From an uncultured Collinsella sp. (GTDB lineage Bacteria > Actinomycetota > Coriobacteriia > Coriobacteriales > Coriobacteriaceae), in contig CATYVH010000011.1 of NCBI GenBank assembly GCA_958413765.1, positions 1-56,272 of the forward strand: DNA of 56,272 nt, in the 5' to 3' direction. Numbering within the stretch: position 1 is the stretch's first letter; the number at the start of each line of letters is the position of its first letter. The notes under the pieces are model-generated. The model was not told the origin of the DNA, did no database searches, and was given only the letters and a program-made list of their open reading frames with translations. Shown piece after piece: positions 47,861 through 56,076 of this stretch. The translations under genes were made by a program, and so were the position numbers.

Positions 47861-48562
47861 CTACCACTCGATCGTCTCGATAGGCACAGGATTTTGCTGG
47901 ATCGTCTCGCTCTCCACGCGGCCGCTCTTAAAGCGGATCAGGCGATCGGCCATGGGCGCCAGCGCAGAGTTGTGGGTGATGATGATGACCGTAATGCCTT
48001 GCTTGCGGCAAGTGTCCTGTAGCAGCTGCAAGATCTGCTTGCCGGTTTTGTAGTCGAGTGCACCCGTAGGCTCGTCGCACAAAAGCAGCTTGGGGTTCTT
48101 AGCCAGCGCGCGGGCGATGGATACGCGCTGCTGCTCGCCGCCCGAAAGCTGCGCCGGAAAGTTAGCGAGGCGGTCGCCCAGGCCAACCTGGCGAAGCGTT
48201 TGCTCGGCATCGAGCGAATCGGGGCAGATCTGCGCCGCGAGTTCGACGTTCTCAAGCGCCGTCAGGTTAGGGACCAGATTGTAGAACTGAAAGACAAAGC
48301 CAACATCGGCGCGACGGTATTCCACAAGCTGAGCCTCGTTGGCAGAGCTCACGTCACGCCCGTCCACCGTCACGGTGCCAGAAGTTGCCGTGTCCATGCC
48401 GCCCAGAATGTTGAGGGCCGTGGTCTTGCCGGCACCCGAAGCACCCAAAATGATGGCGAGCTCGCCGCGCTCGACCGTAAAGCTCGCGCCGTCGAGCGCG
48501 TGGATGCGGGCATCGCCCTCGCCGTATGCCTTGATGACGTCTTTGAATTCGATATAGGCCAT
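47861..48562 (-). CDS. MacB/LolD-type ABC transporter ATPase
   Basis: The 233-residue ATPase has Walker A GASGAGKTTALN (about 39-50), the Q-loop FVFQFYNLVPNL, signature LSGGEQQRVSIARALA, Walker B LLLCDEPTGALD and the switch His in VIIITHNSAL. LDYKTGKQI after Walker B is characteristic of the MacB/LolD/FtsE branch, which works with FtsX-type permeases. It is the first gene of a two-gene operon with the 922-residue permease. The start ATG lies at 48560-48562. Confidence 0.95.
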   Translation of the reverse strand: MAYIEFKDVIKAYGEGDARIHALDGASFTVERGELAIILGASGAGKTTALNILGGMDTATSGTVTVDGRDVSSANEAQLVEYRRADVGFVFQFYNLVPNLTALENVELAAQICPDSLDAEQTLRQVGLGDRLANFPAQLSGGEQQRVSIARALAKNPKLLLCDEPTGALDYKTGKQILQLLQDTCRKQGITVIIITHNSALAPMADRLIRFKSGRVESETIQQNPVPIETIEW

Positions 48563-48611
48563 CGATTAATTCCCATCTGGTCGGATAACTCTTTAGTATT
48601 ACCCATTTCCC

Positions 48612-48652
48612 ACCTACCAAAAAGGGACAGGTTCATTTTGGCAGGTTTTATA
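48612..48652 (+). repeat. AAACCTGCC-subfamily palindrome upstream of the ABC operon
   Basis: CCTACCAAAA (48613-48622) and TTTTGGCAGG (48636-48645) pair with one wobble around AAGGGACAGGTTC. The core runs on the plus strand here, opposite to most other copies. The rest of the 412-nt gap (48653-48927) shows nothing I can name. Confidence 0.75.
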
Positions 48653-48927
48653 AGGGGAAACGTACCTCTTTGGGGGCAGCGCGGGACGCGCAGGGGCGGC
48701 CGTGCAGATCGGCACAGCCGTCTCACGTGGAATCGACCGACGCCTGCCTTTCCGTGACACCGGCAACTCGTTTTTGCTTGTTGGCATGGCCGCCATTATG
48801 CCTTGGGACTGAGCACTCAAATTCTCACTCCTCATTGCCACGCTTGCCGCAAGCTATCAGGGTGACGAGATGACGACGCTCGCTGTAGCAGCGCAGCCAC
48901 ACTCTATAAGCGAGGCGTTTGCCAGCA

Positions 48928-48963
48928 AAAAAGCGCGCGACAGGGTAAGCCCGCCGCGCGCTA
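48928..48963 (-). terminator. Intrinsic terminator of the AIM24 gene
   Basis: GCGCGCGG and the opposed TCGCGCGC, with GGGC/GCCC-type pairs inside, form a GC-rich stem followed on the minus strand by TTTTTTG. It lies 12 nt after the stop codon. Confidence 0.88.
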
Positions 48964-48974
48964 TCCTATGCGGA

Positions 48975-49649
48975 CTAGTTATTGTTGTTGGTCATCGAGG
49001 CCACTGCTGCCGCAAGATTGGAAATGGGCATCGTCTGCAACCAGATGCGACCGGGACCGGTGAGCACGGTGTTGAACACGCCCTCGCCACCAAACATGAT
49101 GTTTTTGACGCCCTTGACCATTTGAGCGTCGATGCTCACGGTCTCCTCAAAGCCGGCCACGTTGCCGGTATCCACAATCATCTGCTGGCCAGCAGCGAGC
49201 TCGTACTCAACCAGGTCGCCGTCGATCTCGGCAAAAGCAACACCCGAGCCCGTGAGCTTCTGCATGATAAAGCCCTCGCCGCCAAAGACGCCGGCCTTTG
49301 CCTTCTTGTTAAAGTGAATGCTCAACTCGACGCCACTTTCCGCGGCAAGGAACGAACGCTTCTGCAAAATCCAGCTCTTGCCCGGACCGATCTCGATTGG
49401 CACGATGCGGCCGGGGAAGCAGGAGCCAAACGCGATCATGCCATCGCCACGCGCGGTCCAAATGTTTTGGAACAATGCCTCACCCGAAAAAGCCTTGGAG
49501 AACATCTTGCCGATGCCACCGCCCGAGGTAGACATTTCCATGTTGGGGGTCATCCAAGCCATGGCGCCGCTTTCGGTGATCATGGATTCGCCATCGCTAA
49601 GGTTGCACGTAACAACCGGGAAAGCCCCTCCGCCGATCTCGTACTGCAT
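48975..49649 (-). CDS. AIM24/TIGR00266 family protein
   Basis: This 224-residue protein belongs to the AIM24 (TIGR00266) family, a beta-rich fold related to tryptophan RNA-binding attenuator-like barrels. Family stretches are SDGESMITESGAMAWM, the Gly-rich GGGIGKMFSKAFSGEALFQN, GSCFPGRIVPIEIG and FGGEGVFNTVLTGPGRIWLQTMP. The molecular role in bacteria is not known; membrane or stress links have been proposed for relatives. The ATG has AAAGGAGA at 5-8 nt. The gene has its own terminator and appears monocistronic. Confidence 0.92.
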   Translation of the reverse strand: MQYEIGGGAFPVVTCNLSDGESMITESGAMAWMTPNMEMSTSGGGIGKMFSKAFSGEALFQNIWTARGDGMIAFGSCFPGRIVPIEIGPGKSWILQKRSFLAAESGVELSIHFNKKAKAGVFGGEGFIMQKLTGSGVAFAEIDGDLVEYELAAGQQMIVDTGNVAGFEETVSIDAQMVKGVKNIMFGGEGVFNTVLTGPGRIWLQTMPISNLAAAVASMTNNNN

Positions 49650-49750
49650 GACCGTCTCCTTTCCACTCAGGAGCCGAATAACGATGCCTATATTTTAGCA
49701 GGTAGAGATGCATATGTTCACACCGCCCATGCCCTCTCCTGCGGACGTTT

Positions 49751-49800
49751 CCCCAGATAAAACCTGCCAAAATAAACCTGTTCCTTTTTGGCAGGTTTTA
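49751..49800 (-). repeat. AAACCTGCC-subfamily palindrome containing the kinase remnant stop
   Basis: TAAAACCTGCCAAAA (49758-49772) and TTTTGGCAGGTTTTA (49786-49800) are exact complements; the core reads AAAGGAACAGG on the minus strand. The stop TAA (49798-49800) of the histidine kinase remnant is the first three bases of the stem. Confidence 0.88.
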
Positions 49801-50352
49801 AAGGCAAACGGTGAAGGTGATCTGGTTGCCGTGACCGGATACGGTGGCGGCGCCTCCATGGGCCTCGGCGATGGCACGCACCACGGACAGGCCCACGCCC
49901 GAGCCACCCGTCTTGGAGCTGCGCGACGCATCCGCACGATAGAAGCGATCGAACAATCGGTCCAGGTCGCCCTCGGGCAGCTCGTCCACGGCGTTCGATA
50001 CGACAAGCTCGGCGGCGCCCTTGCCTTTGCCGTGCGAAACGGCGCACAGGCTCAGCTCAATCACGCTGCCCTCGCTCGCATAGCGCGTGGCGTTGTCCAG
50101 TAGCAACTCAACCACCTGCGCCACCGCCGCGGCATCGGCATGGGTCCGCACGCCGGTCGCAATCGACGTCGACAGGCGTTTACCGCCTGAGACCGCCACC
50201 GACTTAAACGGCGCCGCCACCTTGTTCACCGCCTCCGAAAGATCGATCGACGCCATGGTAAAGCCCGCCGAGCCCTCGTCCATGCGTGCCAAGAACACCA
50301 AGCGCTCCGTGAGCGCCGATAATAGCGCACCCGCACTCGCCTTAGTGCTGCC
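49798..50352 (-). pseudogene. Sensor histidine kinase remnant (C-terminal catalytic domain only)
   Basis: The open frame encodes the end of a dimerisation helix (LLSALTERLVFLARMDEG) and a HATPase domain: N box LLLDNATRYA, and G boxes FDRFYRADASRS and GGSGVGLSVVRAIAEAHGG. The phospho-acceptor His helix, sensor and membrane segments are absent, and an in-frame stop lies at 50353-50355, 17 codons before the first possible TTG start. No ribosome binding site is seen. No response regulator gene is adjacent. So the 5' part, and probably the partner regulator, has been deleted. The 3' end stops inside a dispersed palindrome. Confidence 0.85.
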
Positions 50353-50440
50353 TTAGCAGGTCGATGAGCATATTTAAAAAAGCAAGGTTATAGCTTAGTC
50401 GGACTTAAGGAACGGGCGGCTTCACATCTCGCCCTGCAAA

Positions 50441-50480
50441 CAACGCCCGTACAGCGAGCGCGCTTGCCGCATGGGCGTTG
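50441..50480 (-). terminator. Intrinsic terminator of ogt
   Basis: CAACGCCC (50441-50448) pairs with GGGCGTTG (50473-50480), with a GCGAGC/GCTTGC-type inner stem; on the minus strand TTTG follows. It lies 14 nt after the ogt stop codon. Confidence 0.75.
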
Positions 50481-50494
50481 CGGCCGCCTGCAGC

Positions 50495-51070
50495 TTATAG
50501 ATAGGCGCCCTCAAGCCGAAGCAGCCACTCCTTGCGATCGAGCCCGCCGGCATATCCGTTGAGCGAACCATCGGCGGCAACTACGCGATGGCATGGCACG
50601 ATAATCGAAATGGGGTTACGCGCAACCGCAGCCCCCACCGCGCGAGGAGATACAACGGGTGCCTCGTTTCCCGGCACATGATGTCGAGCCGCAACACGCT
50701 GGGCGATCTCGCCATACGTAGCGACCTCGCCACGCGGGATAGAAAGCAGCTCAAACCAAACCTCGCGCTGAAACGCCGTGCCAATCAAATGCAACGGCGG
50801 CGTAAACCGAGGCTCCTGCCCCGCAAAATAAGCATTCAGCCAAGCCCATGAACGCTCAAGCACCGAAGAGGCCACACCATTTGCCGGACTCACCGAAGAC
50901 ATCCCACCGGTACCAGAAACCGCATCGGTACCTACGACATACTCCGCATCCTCTTTGAGCAGCGTAGAGCCAAAGTGCTCCTGCCCCTCAAACCAAAGCC
51001 CCGTCAAACCGCGGCCATCAGCGGCAAGCAGGATTTCGCCCAAAGGCGAGGCAAATGTCGTCGTGACCAC
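50495..51070 (-). CDS. ogt: Methylated-DNA-protein-cysteine methyltransferase
   Basis: The protein repairs O6-alkylguanine by moving the alkyl group to its own Cys, a suicide reaction. The 191-residue sequence has the acceptor motif IIVPCHRVV (Cys about 157), the DNA-binding helix-turn-helix GEVATYGEIAQRV (about 113-125), and the Asn-hinge region AVGAAVARNPISI. A Ser/Gly-rich insertion (about residues 45-65) lies between the N-terminal domain and the catalytic domain. The start is a GTG with AAAGGAG at 7 nt. There is no Ada-like regulatory part. Confidence 0.95.
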   Translation of the reverse strand: MVTTTFASPLGEILLAADGRGLTGLWFEGQEHFGSTLLKEDAEYVVGTDAVSGTGGMSSVSPANGVASSVLERSWAWLNAYFAGQEPRFTPPLHLIGTAFQREVWFELLSIPRGEVATYGEIAQRVAARHHVPGNEAPVVSPRAVGAAVARNPISIIVPCHRVVAADGSLNGYAGGLDRKEWLLRLEGAYL

Positions 51071-51159
51071 CAGCGGCTCCTTTCAAAACTCAGCAAACAT
51101 AATACCGCGAACTGTGCAGACAACCCCCGCAGATACGTCCGGGCGGGCTCGCAATTACT

Positions 51160-51390
51160 TCAGCGAGGCTGTTTTTCCCAATCAAGCGAAGAAGACGCGG
51201 GGCTTCGACGCCAGGGCGGTACCCCCGCCAGCTGAGCTCTAATACTTTCCCGAGAAGTGAACGAGTAAAAACGAAGCCCCGGAGCATCCACACCTTTAGA
51301 CCAAAAAACCGCAGGATTCGCGCTGCAAAACCGCAGGAAATAGCGGTCAAAATATGCCAATGCTTCGGGGGTCCAAATAAGGTCGTTCAC
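51160..51390 (-). CDS. Possible 76-residue protein (weak)
   Basis: A GTG-started frame gives MNDLIWTPEALAYFDRYF and a Trp/Phe-rich continuation that reads more like protein than most chance frames here. There is no ribosome binding site and no family I recognise, and it overlaps another open frame on the same strand (51090-51350). It may be a decayed gene. The 696-nt gap 51071-51766 otherwise holds two tandem hairpins and one very long hairpin. Confidence 0.25.
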   Translation of the reverse strand: MNDLIWTPEALAYFDRYFLRFCSANPAVFWSKGVDAPGLRFYSFTSRESIRAQLAGVPPWRRSPASSSLDWEKQPR

Positions 51391-51439
51391 TTCACGGGAA
51401 AAGTATTAGACCTCAATTCGCACCAAGCCCAAAGTCACC

Positions 51440-51527
51440 CCAGGCAGCAGGCGCGAAGCGCCGCCGCTGCCGCCACGGCCCCGCAGTAGACCCAGGCGGC
51501 AGGCGCGAAGCGCCGAGGCCGCCGCCG
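51440..51527. repeat. Two tandem GC-rich hairpins with compensating stem changes
   Basis: Each unit has an outer stem, a 1-nt bulge opposite three bases, an inner GGCGC/GCGCC stem and a GAA loop. Outer stems are GGCAGC/GCTGCC (first unit, 51443-51471) and GGCGGC/GCCGCC (second unit, 51496-51524). The units are 53 nt apart. Confidence 0.7.
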
Positions 51528-51634
51528 GGACTAGGGCCCGCAACAACCACGTGCCCCCACATCAGCCCAGCGGCCCCAACCAGCAACGGCCCCATCGCAG
51601 GCCGCTCGCAGCCGAGTCACCGCAGGCAGGGGCC

Positions 51635-51750
51635 GGGCTTAGTTTTCAGAACACTCCGCAGACCAGTGTGGCGCCTTGTCCGCGGCTCCGAAGGAGCAGG
51701 ACAAGGCGCCACACATGGTCGAGGACGTTCTGAAAACTAAGCCCGGCCCC
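51635..51750. repeat. 116-nt long nested hairpin downstream of asd
   Basis: GGGCCGGGCTTAGTTTTCAG and its complement form a continuous outer stem of over 20 bp extending through AAC/GTT. After an internal loop (with TCCGCAG opposed to CGAGGA) an inner stem of TGTGGCGCCTTGTCC and its complement closes around a short loop. It begins about 17 nt after the asd stop codon. No T tract follows. Confidence 0.85.
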
Positions 51751-51766
51751 CGCCGGACAGGTCGCA

Positions 51767-52792
51767 CTACTCGCAGAGCAGCTTAGCAATCTGGACGGCG
51801 TTGGTTGCCGCGCCCTTGCGGATTTGGTCGCCGCAGCACCAGAAGGTGATGCCGCGCGCGGCCTCGGGGTTCGAGATGTCGCGACGCACGCGACCGACCC
51901 AAATCAGGTCCTGGTCGGACGTATCCATCGGCATGGGGAAGCGATCGTGCGCGTCCTCGGCGCTCATGTCGTCGACCAGCTTCACGCCCGGAGCGGCGGC
52001 CAGCGCGGCACGGGCCTCTTCCACCGTAATATCGCGCTCGAACTCGAGCGTAATGCTCTCGGAGTGCGAGCGCAGCACGGGCACGCGCACACAGGTGCAG
52101 TTCACGCGCAGCTCGGGCAGATGCATGATCTTGCGGCCCTCGTTTTGCAGCTTCATCTCCTCGGAGGTAAAGCCCTCCTCCTTGACACCGCCAATCTGCG
52201 GAATCAGGTTGCTCGCCAGCTGGGCGGCAAAGGCGCGCGGCTCGGGAATCTCCTCGCCGCGGCCCAGGGCGGCCAACTGAGCCTCGAGCTCGGCCATACC
52301 GGGAGCGCCGGCACCCGAAGCCGCCTGATACGTCGAGACGATCATGCGCTTCACGCCGGCGAGCTGATGCAGCGGCCACGTAGGAACCAGGCCGATGATG
52401 GTCGCGCAGTTGGGATTGGCGATAAGGCCGTGATGCCACTTGATGTCGTCGGCATTGATCTCGGGCACGACCAGCGGCACCTCGGGATCCATGCGGAAGG
52501 CGTGGCTGTTGTCGACCACGACGGCGCCGCGCTTGACGGCCTCGGGCAGTAGCTCCTTCGCAATATCGTCGCCGGCGGCGCCGAGCACGATGTCGCAGCC
52601 CTCAAAGGCCTCGGGGCAAGCCTCCTCAATCACAACCTGCTCGCCGCGGAACTCGACGGTCTTGCCCGCAGAGCGCGCGCTCGCTAGCAGCTTGAGCTTG
52701 CCGACCGGAAACTCCTGCTCGTTGAGGCACTCGAGCATCTGGGTGCCCACGGCTCCCGTCGCGCCCAAAATAGCAACCGTGTACTGTTTCAT
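51767..52792 (-). CDS. asd: Aspartate-semialdehyde dehydrogenase
   Basis: Asd reduces aspartyl phosphate to aspartate semialdehyde with NADPH, the branch point to lysine, diaminopimelate, threonine and methionine. From the ATG at 52790-52792 (GGGGGAAG 2-7 nt upstream) the product is 341 residues. It has the NADP motif GATGAVGTQML at the N-terminus, the catalytic Cys in ANPNCATIIG (about residue 129) and the active-site His region MIVSTYQAASGAG, then RVPVLRSHSESI late in the protein. The longer frame to 52939 is unsupported. It lies 173 nt downstream of lysC on the same strand and is probably expressed with it. Confidence 0.95.
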   Translation of the reverse strand: MKQYTVAILGATGAVGTQMLECLNEQEFPVGKLKLLASARSAGKTVEFRGEQVVIEEACPEAFEGCDIVLGAAGDDIAKELLPEAVKRGAVVVDNSHAFRMDPEVPLVVPEINADDIKWHHGLIANPNCATIIGLVPTWPLHQLAGVKRMIVSTYQAASGAGAPGMAELEAQLAALGRGEEIPEPRAFAAQLASNLIPQIGGVKEEGFTSEEMKLQNEGRKIMHLPELRVNCTCVRVPVLRSHSESITLEFERDITVEEARAALAAAPGVKLVDDMSAEDAHDRFPMPMDTSDQDLIWVGRVRRDISNPEAARGITFWCCGDQIRKGAATNAVQIAKLLCE

Positions 52793-52965
52793 GCTTCCCC
52801 CTTTAAAGGCTGTGGCTTTTGCCCGCACGCCGAGCAGGCCGATTATTGTTGCCAGTGTATACAAGAACAGGGCGGGCACGAAACCCGCCCCGTCGGAACG
52901 AAACCGAAACGAAACGCCCCGCCGTAGTTTTTGAGGCAAGTCCCAAAAATCTACTGGGATAGCAG

Positions 52966-54354
52966 CTACTTGTGGAGCGCGGCCGGGGCGGGATCGACCG
53001 GCACGGGAGCCTCCAGGTCGGAGACCTTCACAATGCCGTTCTCGTCGGAGAAGGCGCGGTAAATGGTCCGAATCGCCAGGTCGAAGTCCTTCTCCTCGAC
53101 ACCGATAATGATGTTGATCTCGTCACAGCTCTGCGAAATCATGCGCACGCTCACGCCGGCCTGGCCGAGCATGCCAAACAGGTGGCCCGAGATACCTGCG
53201 CGGCCGCGCAGGTTACGACCGACGGTCGCGATGAGCGCCAAGCCCTCGACAACCTCGATCTCGAGCGGTTCGACCTCCTGCTGGATGTCACCCACGAGTG
53301 AGTACAGCGAGTCGTGCACATCCTGCTCCTGCACCACGGCGCCAAAGCGGTCGACGCCGGTGGGCATATGCTCGACGGAAACGTCATAGCGTTCGAACAC
53401 CGAAAGTGCACGGCGCATAAAGCCGACACGGGGCTTGGTGCGGTCGCGGGCAACGTTGATGGCGACAAAGCCGCGCTTGCCGGTCACGCCGGTAATGATA
53501 GGCTCCGCCTCACCCTCGTCGGCCGTCTCGCTAATGATGGTGCCGGGGTCCTGCGGCGCATTGGTGTTCTTGATGACCAGCGGAATACCCGCCTCGCGCA
53601 CGGGGAACACGGCCTCCTCGTGCAGGACGCTTGCGCCCATGTACGAAAGCTCGCGTAGCTCCTCGTAGGTAACGCGCGCAATGGGCTGGGCCTCGGGAAC
53701 AATACGCGGATCGGCAGAATAGAAACCCGAGACGTCAGTCCAGTTCTCGTACAGGTCGGCACCAAGGCACTTGGCCAGAATCGAGCCGGAAATATCGCCG
53801 CCGCCACGGTCGAGCAGCTTGATCTGCCCCTCACGCGTCGCGCCGTAGAAACCGGGCATAACAAAGCCGCCCTGCTGGCCGTACTCCTGCACCAGCTCGG
53901 CGGTGCGGTTCATGCTGAGCGTACCGTCATGATGGAACGCCACGACCGTCGCGGCATCCAGGAACGGCAGGCCCAGGTACTCGGCCATCAGACGGGCGGT
54001 AAAGTACTCGCCGCGGCTCACGAGTTCCTCGGTGGAGTAGCCACCGGAACGGGCGCGCTCGGCAAAGGCCGCGAACTCCTCGCGGATGGGATAGGTGAGC
54101 TCCAGCTCGTCAGCGATATCAAAATAGCGCTGCCCAATGTCCTCGAGCAGCTCCTCGCACGACACGTGGTACTTAACGTGTGCGTTAACCAAGTAGAGCA
54201 GGTCGGTCACCTTGGTATCGCCCTTAAAGCGGCGACCGCAGGCAGAAACCACCACAAAACGGCGGGCCGGGTCGGCATCGACAATGGCCTTGATCTTCTT
54301 AAAGTGTTCGGCGTCGGCGACCGACGAGCCGCCAAACTTGGCAATCTTAATCAT
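52966..54354 (-). CDS. lysC: Aspartate kinase
   Basis: LysC phosphorylates aspartate, the committed step of the aspartate pathway. The 462-residue monofunctional enzyme has the N-terminal KFGGSSVAD, the catalytic-domain RGGGDISGS-type loop (DRGGGDISGSILA) and FYSADPRIV, then two ACT domains (about residues 315-460; RDRTKPRVGFMRRALSVFERY and VATVGRNLRGRAGISGHLFGMLGQAGVSVRMISQ) that should bind lysine or threonine for feedback. It is of the long ACT-bearing form without a dehydrogenase fusion. The ribosome binding site is weak. It is divergent from thrC with about 100 nt between the starts, and asd follows it. Confidence 0.95.
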   Translation of the reverse strand: MIKIAKFGGSSVADAEHFKKIKAIVDADPARRFVVVSACGRRFKGDTKVTDLLYLVNAHVKYHVSCEELLEDIGQRYFDIADELELTYPIREEFAAFAERARSGGYSTEELVSRGEYFTARLMAEYLGLPFLDAATVVAFHHDGTLSMNRTAELVQEYGQQGGFVMPGFYGATREGQIKLLDRGGGDISGSILAKCLGADLYENWTDVSGFYSADPRIVPEAQPIARVTYEELRELSYMGASVLHEEAVFPVREAGIPLVIKNTNAPQDPGTIISETADEGEAEPIITGVTGKRGFVAINVARDRTKPRVGFMRRALSVFERYDVSVEHMPTGVDRFGAVVQEQDVHDSLYSLVGDIQQEVEPLEIEVVEGLALIATVGRNLRGRAGISGHLFGMLGQAGVSVRMISQSCDEINIIIGVEEKDFDLAIRTIYRAFSDENGIVKVSDLEAPVPVDPAPAALHK

Positions 54355-54457
54355 GGGCTTGAGGTTACCTTTCTAAAAGCCTCTGCAAACCTGTTTTGCG
54401 CGCTCTGATACCATGGTTTCACCGATTGGGACCAAGGCATCCGAGGAGCAGTGTTAT

Positions 54458-55978
54458 ATGGGAACTTATCATAGTACACGAGGACGCACTTTATCGTGCT
54501 CAAGTAAGGTGGCAATCCGTACCGGCATCGCTCCCGACGGGGGTTTGTTTGTCTCGGACGAGCTGGGCACCCAGCAACTCGATATCAGCTCGCTTGCAGA
54601 TAAATCGTACTTTGAAATCGCTCAAGATGTGTTGGGAATGTTACTGAATGATTACACGGACGAAGAAATTTCGGCCTGCGTGAATGAGGCATACCGCGGC
54701 ACGTTCGTGAGCGAAGAGGTTACGCCGCTCGTCAAACTCGACGCCGCACCGGGCGCCGACGCCCCTCAGACCTATGTGATGGAACTCTTTGGCGGCCCCA
54801 CGAGCGCCTTCAAGGACGTCGCCCTGCAGATGCTCCCCCGCCTTATGGCCCGCACCTCCGCCAAGGACGGCGGCGCCGAGCGCATCATGATCGTCACCGC
54901 CACGTCGGGCGACACGGGCAAGGCAGCACTCGCCGGCTTTGCGGACGCCCCGGGCACGGGCATCACCGTCTTTTATCCCGAAGGCAAGGTCAGCCGCGTG
55001 CAGAATCTGCAGATGTCCACGCAGGAGGGCGATAACGTCGCCGTCTGCGGTATCCGCGGCAACTTCGACGACGCCCAGAGTGCCGTCAAGCGCATCTTTG
55101 CCGATAAGGAACTTGCCGAGCGCTTGGAGGCCGCCGGCACGGTGCTCTCGAGCGCCAACTCCATCAACGTCGGCCGCCTGGTGCCGCAGGTCGTCTACTA
55201 CTTTGCCGCCTATGCGCAGTTGCTGCGCGCCGGACGCCTGGAGGCCGGCGATGCCGTGGAGTTCTGCGTGCCGACCGGCAACTTTGGCGATATCCTGGCC
55301 GGCTACTATGCCAAGCGCATGGGTCTGCCCGTCGCCAAACTCGTCGTGGCCAGCGACAAGAACAACGTGCTCGCCGACTTCCTGACCACCGGCGTCTACG
55401 ACCGCAACCGTCCGTTCTTCACGACCATCTCGCCGTCGATGGACATCCTTATTAGCTCCAACCTGGAGCGCATGCTCTACTTCCTGTCCGACGGCGACTG
55501 TGAGCTCGTTGCCGGCCTTATGGAGCAGCTTGCCCAGACCGGCCGCTACGAGGTACCCGCCGAACTGCTGGCAAAGATTCAGAGCGTCTTTGGCTGCGGT
55601 TGGGCCAGCGAGGACGAGGTCCGCGCTGCCATCAAGAGCTGCTGGGACGCGAACGGCTACGTGATCGACCCGCACACCGCTTGCGGCTACCACGTCTTTG
55701 AGCAGGTCGCTTCCGCCGAGGGCGCCAAGGCCCGCGTGCTGCTTTCGACCGCCAGCCCCTACAAGTTCCCACGCGCCTGCTGCGACGCCCTGGGGCTCGA
55801 CGTTCCCGAGGATGATTTTGAGGCTATGCGTGTGCTCGAGCAGGCCACCAACACGGTCGCCCCGACCCAGCTCGCCGAACTCGAATCCAAACCCGTCCGT
55901 TTCGAAGACGTCTGCGACGTCGATGAGATGGCCAGCTACGTCGAGTCCGCAGCAAAACGAATGAGCACCAACGAATGA
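54458..55978 (+). CDS. thrC: Threonine synthase
   Basis: ThrC converts O-phosphohomoserine to threonine with PLP. The product from the ATG at 54458 (GAGGAG 9 nt upstream) is 506 residues. N-terminal YHSTRGRTLSCSS matches the family, the PLP lysine is in ELFGGPTSAFKDVALQ, the phosphate-binding TATSGDTGKAAL follows, and ANSINVGRLVPQVVYY with PTGNFGDILAGYYAKRMG are typical of the bacterial long-form enzyme. A frame from 54413 adds 15 residues without support. It is divergent from lysC and precedes thrB, so threonine synthesis genes cluster here. Confidence 0.96.
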   Translation: MGTYHSTRGRTLSCSSKVAIRTGIAPDGGLFVSDELGTQQLDISSLADKSYFEIAQDVLGMLLNDYTDEEISACVNEAYRGTFVSEEVTPLVKLDAAPGADAPQTYVMELFGGPTSAFKDVALQMLPRLMARTSAKDGGAERIMIVTATSGDTGKAALAGFADAPGTGITVFYPEGKVSRVQNLQMSTQEGDNVAVCGIRGNFDDAQSAVKRIFADKELAERLEAAGTVLSSANSINVGRLVPQVVYYFAAYAQLLRAGRLEAGDAVEFCVPTGNFGDILAGYYAKRMGLPVAKLVVASDKNNVLADFLTTGVYDRNRPFFTTISPSMDILISSNLERMLYFLSDGDCELVAGLMEQLAQTGRYEVPAELLAKIQSVFGCGWASEDEVRAAIKSCWDANGYVIDPHTACGYHVFEQVASAEGAKARVLLSTASPYKFPRACCDALGLDVPEDDFEAMRVLEQATNTVAPTQLAELESKPVRFEDVCDVDEMASYVESAAKRMSTNE

Positions 55979-56000
55979 GCACCAACTAGATCCCTTATTA

Positions 56001-56032
56001 AGCGCCGGCGAAAGCCGGCGCACCTTCTTTTT
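56001..56032 (+). terminator. Intrinsic terminator of thrC
   Basis: GCGCCGGC and GCCGGCGC form an 8-bp stem with a GAAA loop, followed by ACCTTCTTTTTATTT. It lies 23 nt after the thrC stop codon. Confidence 0.9.
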
Positions 56033-56076
56033 ATTTAGCTTTCGGGATGATGACGAACATGCGAGCGGGTCCGGCC

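Noticed and set aside
51090..51350. 86-codon minus-strand frame between ogt and asd
   Set aside because: It overlaps another frame, lacks a ribosome binding site, and its translation shows no family features.
54355..54457. Lysine riboswitch or T-box between lysC and thrC
   Set aside because: The gap is only about 100 nt and shows no T-box sequence or multi-helix leader.
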